Below are positions 7,035 to 7,461 of a stretch of 7,461 bases of DNA, piece by piece. Source of the DNA: Porticoccaceae bacterium. Its GTDB lineage: Bacteria; Pseudomonadota; Gammaproteobacteria; Pseudomonadales; Porticoccaceae. Where the stretch lies: NCBI GenBank assembly GCA_002591625.1, contig PCDB01000034.1, positions 17,757 to 25,217 of the forward strand, in the 5' to 3' direction. Under the pieces are notes generated by a model that was not told where the DNA came from, did no database searches, and saw nothing but the letters and a program-made list of their open reading frames with translations. Both the position numbers and the translations under genes were made by a program. The stretch's first letter is position 1, and every line of letters begins with the position of its first letter.

Positions 7035-7461
7035 TGAGCATATTGATATTAGCTGAACATGACAACGCTGTGCTTAATGCAGCGACTTTGAATTCTGTAA
7101 CTGCTGCACTAGAGATCGGTGGAGACGTCGATTTATTGGTAGCTGGGAAAGATTGTGAAACTGTTGCAAATCAGGCTGCCAAAGTGGCTAATGTGCGAAA
7201 GGTTTTGTATGCCGATGAGAACGCTTATGAATTCGGGCTCGCTGAAAATATTGCATTGTTAGTGGCTGAGCACAGCGCAGAGTATAGTCATATTCTGGCC
7301 ACCGCTACGACGTACACAAAGAATATCATGCCTCGTGTAGCCGCGCTGATGGATATGCAAGCTATCTCAGACATTAGCGCTGTGATAAGTGAAGATACTT
7401 TTGAGCGTCCTATATATGCTGGAAGCATGATAGCAACAGTGAAAAGTAATGATGAGAAAAA
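7034..7461 (+). CDS. etfA: Electron transfer flavoprotein alpha subunit (N-terminal part, cut by window end)
   Basis: An open frame starts at an ATG whose A is also the last base of the etfB stop codon (TGATG) and runs without a stop to the window end, giving 142 codons. The translation begins [20 protein letters not shown] and continues with LLVAGKD, then VLYADENAYEFG and HILATATTYTKNIMPRVAAL (residues 96-115), all typical of EtfA domain I. The FAD-binding C-terminal domain lies beyond the window. AAGGTGA at 7023-7029 is a suitable ribosome binding site 4 nt upstream of the start. The 1-nt overlap indicates translational coupling, which fits the 1:1 heterodimer with EtfB. Confidence 0.95.
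   Translation, partial: MSILILAEHDNAVLNAATLNSVTAALEIGGDVDLLVAGKDCETVANQAAKVANVRKVLYADENAYEFGLAENIALLVAEHSAEYSHILATATTYTKNIMPRVAALMDMQAISDISAVISEDTFERPIYAGSMIATVKSNDEK

Overview
The window looks like chromosomal DNA from a gammaproteobacterium of moderately low GC. This is inferred from protein resemblance: a full-length 324-residue CysB, a 205-residue ThrH of the Pseudomonas type, and an ETF-ubiquinone oxidoreductase gene divergent from etfBA, an arrangement I also recall from Pseudomonas. I see no rRNA, tRNA, insertion sequence, CRISPR array, phage gene or integration site. The gene content is mainly housekeeping metabolism and regulation, and I found no convincing new multi-gene system.

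Positions 1-2301, plus strand: the C-terminal end of an AGCS-family sodium:alanine/glycine symporter is followed after 9 nt by a cytosolic 5'-nucleotidase of the cN-I type. A 225-nt intergenic region follows, with a good sigma70-like promoter overlapped by a perfect 10-bp inverted repeat. It precedes cysB, the LysR-type regulator of sulfur assimilation, whose known effector-binding residues are all present.

Positions 2408-4321, plus strand: thrH (a phosphoserine phosphatase/homoserine phosphotransferase of the HAD superfamily), then a TetR-family regulator whose last 8 nt overlap the start of a DUF1285 protein. No cysH lies between cysB and thrH, unlike the order I recall from Pseudomonas.

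Positions 4346-7461: the electron-transfer flavoprotein module. The ETF-QO gene is on the minus strand and converges on the DUF1285 gene. A TTG codon with an ideal Shine-Dalgarno sequence is its most probable start. Across a 295-nt divergent control region, etfB and etfA (cut by the window end) run on the plus strand with a 1-nt overlap. Together they carry electrons from acyl-CoA and related flavin dehydrogenases to ubiquinone. The control region holds inverted copies of a CTAAACAAA / ACAAACAGG element, suggesting one shared regulator for both transcripts, and a 9-bp hairpin in the ETF-QO leader.

The observations most worth following are regulatory: the palindrome over the cysB promoter, the paired boxes between ETF-QO and etfB, and the imperfect inverted repeat ahead of the tetR-DUF1285 pair.
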